Assembly (NCBI GenBank): GCA_964424805.1
Contig: CAYRKH010000010.1
Location: 12,641 to 76,640 of the forward strand
Reading direction: 5' to 3'
Source of the DNA: IDS-8 sp964424805
Lineage (GTDB): Bacteria; Pseudomonadota; Gammaproteobacteria; Steroidobacterales; Woeseiaceae
Length of the DNA: 64,000 bases
The notes under the pieces were generated by a model. It was not told where the DNA came from and did not search any database. It saw only the letters and a list, made by a program, of their open reading frames with translations. The position numbers and the translations under genes are program-made. Numbering within the stretch: the stretch's first letter is position 1; each line of letters opens with the position of its first letter. This document shows, one piece after another, positions 62,985 through 64,000 of this stretch.

Positions 62985-63578
62985 GTGATCGGCTCGATTC
63001 GCGGGCGGCTCGCGAGCAAGCTGCCTCCGCACGTCATCGTCGAGTGCGCGGGCGTCGGCTACGAGATCGAAACGCCGATGTCCACCTTCCTCGAGCTGCC
63101 GGGTACCGGCTCCGACGTGTTCCTGCACACGCATCTCGTCGTGCGGGACGATGCGCACATCCTGTTCGGCTTCTCGACCGTGGAGGAGAAGGCGCTGTTC
63201 CGTTCGCTGCTGAAGGTGACCGGCGTCGGCGCAAAACTGGGGCTCGCTATACTGTCCGCCATGAGCGTTGCCGACTTCCAGCGCTGCGTGCGGCACGAGG
63301 ATGCCATCACGCTGACGAAGATTCCGGGGGTCGGCCGCAAGACCGCCGACCGGCTGATCCTCGACATGCGCGACCGCATCGACAAGGTGCTGGTGATCCC
63401 GAAATCCGCTGCCGGCGTAGCGGCGGCTGCGGCGGACGCGCGCGGCGAGGCATTCGATGCCCTGGTTGCGCTGGGCTACAAGCCGAACGAGGTGAAGCGG
63501 CTGCTGGACCGGATCGAGACCGAAGACCAGTCCGCCGAGGACATCATCCGCTCGGCGCTCAAGAGGGCGATCGCATAG
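62985..63578 (+). CDS. ruvA: Holliday junction branch migration protein RuvA
   Basis: 197 residues from a GTG at 62985, giving MIGSIRGRLASKLPPHVIVECAGVGYEIE, the family N-terminal OB fold. Helix-hairpin-helix motifs (LKVTGVGAKLGLAILSAM and LTKIPGVGRKTADRLILDM, about 79-130) contact the junction. The C-terminal domain III (EAFDALVALGYKPNEVKRLLDRI, about 150-197) binds RuvB. It forms the tetramer that holds the junction flat. Its TAG overlaps the GTG of ruvB (TAGTG at 63576-63580). Confidence 0.97.
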   Translation: MIGSIRGRLASKLPPHVIVECAGVGYEIETPMSTFLELPGTGSDVFLHTHLVVRDDAHILFGFSTVEEKALFRSLLKVTGVGAKLGLAILSAMSVADFQRCVRHEDAITLTKIPGVGRKTADRLILDMRDRIDKVLVIPKSAAGVAAAAADARGEAFDALVALGYKPNEVKRLLDRIETEDQSAEDIIRSALKRAIA

Positions 63579-64000
63579 TGTCCGGTATAGAGCACGACCG
63601 CCTTACGTGCGCGACGCCGCGCGGCGACGATCCCGTATTCGACCGGGCCATCCGTCCGAAGACGCTCGCCGACTACGTCGGCCAGCCGAGCGTCAAGCAG
63701 CAGATGCACATCTTCATTACGGCAGCGCGCCAGCGCCGCGAAGCGCTCGATCACGTGCTGATCTTCGGGCCGCCCGGGCTCGGCAAGACGACGCTCGCGC
63801 ATATCGTCGCGCACGACATGGGCGTGAACCTGCGGCAGACCTCGGGGCCGGTGCTGGAGCGGCCGGGCGACCTGGCGGCGATCCTGACCAACCTCGAGCC
63901 GAACGACGTGCTGTTCGTGGACGAGATCCACCGCCTGAGCCCGGTGGTGGAGGAGGTCCTGTACCCGGCGATGGAGGACTTCCAGCTCGACATCGTCATC
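63578..64000 (+). CDS. ruvB: Holliday junction branch migration helicase RuvB (partial)
   Basis: 141 codons from a GTG that overlaps the ruvA stop; the frame runs off the window. The AAA+ ATPase N-terminus is clear: FDRAIRPKTLADYVGQPSVKQQMHIFI, Walker A in GPPGLGKTTLAHI, the strand before Walker B (LERPGDLAAILTNLEPNDVLFVDEIHRL, with DEIH). RuvB hexamers pump DNA through the RuvA-bound junction. The missing part should hold sensor motifs and the winged-helix domain. Confidence 0.97.
   Translation, partial: MSGIEHDRLTCATPRGDDPVFDRAIRPKTLADYVGQPSVKQQMHIFITAARQRREALDHVLIFGPPGLGKTTLAHIVAHDMGVNLRQTSGPVLERPGDLAAILTNLEPNDVLFVDEIHRLSPVVEEVLYPAMEDFQLDIVI

Overview
The window is a GC-rich bacterial chromosome segment (about 65% G+C by eye) with dense, mostly housekeeping or metabolic genes. 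The gene set points to an aerobic gammaproteobacterium: sucA-sucB-lpd, monofunctional relA, yebC-ruvC-ruvA-ruvB, queC-queE, an Xi-class glutathione transferase, an AttEFGH-type export operon, rarD, and REP-like GTAGGAGCGCGC palindromes. The many secreted peptidases and amidohydrolases (S9, S41, M13, M19, M20, three amidohydrolase-fold proteins) suggest an organism that feeds on peptides. I cannot name the species. No phage, CRISPR array, intact insertion sequence or plasmid function was seen.

Layout. 1-7.5 kb: an amino-acid permease cut by the window edge, a lipoprotein oligopeptidase-B-like enzyme, an AT-rich repeat cluster, a tandem universal stress protein, a TonB-C-like secreted protein, a glutathionyl-hydroquinone reductase-like GST and a diguanylate cyclase. 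7.8-12.2 kb: an ABC ATPase, FtsX-type permease and AttH/CrtC-like protein in one operon. 12.2-22 kb: rhomboid protease, Tat-exported aldo/keto reductase, S41 protease with a coupled lipoprotein, pirin, a propeller-amidohydrolase fusion and a class III aminotransferase. 22-28.5 kb: ABC-F ATPase, DUF1993 protein, RarD, a repeat array containing an assembly gap, a degenerate PfkB-type kinase, a Cys/Met-metabolism PLP enzyme and tRNA-Gly(CCC). 28.5-40 kb: an amidohydrolase pair, small membrane proteins, an M19 dipeptidase, a DUF3300 protein, an MFS transporter, and a MocR-type regulator divergent from an EamA transporter. 40-53.5 kb: a zinc-ribbon-like protein with queC-queE, an M13 peptidase, a Rieske oxygenase, an M20 amidohydrolase, formate-THF ligase, ArfB, an FAD oxidoreductase, a lipoprotein cytochrome c and a DUF5658 protein. 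53.5-64 kb: the 2-oxoglutarate dehydrogenase operon, a repeat block, relA, and yebC-ruvC-ruvA-ruvB (ruvB cut by the edge).

The most unusual signal is in the intergenic DNA rather than in a gene cassette. Two unrelated palindromic repeat families sit exactly at gene ends, so that the first bases of the repeat (TAG or TAA) are the stop codons of the flanking genes: rhomboid, rarD, pfkB-like, lpd and relA for the GC-rich family, and the S9 peptidase and stress protein for the AT-rich family. One GC-rich block is a 57-bp tandem array broken by the assembly gap. Another is a 110-bp tandem duplication that also copied the last codons of lpd. Other oddities: rarD has no ATG/GTG/TTG start upstream of its first membrane helix, the MocR gene has an in-frame ATG followed at once by TAA downstream of a good promoter, the PfkB-family protein lacks the catalytic Asp, and one of two overlapping amidohydrolases lacks the metal-binding HxH.
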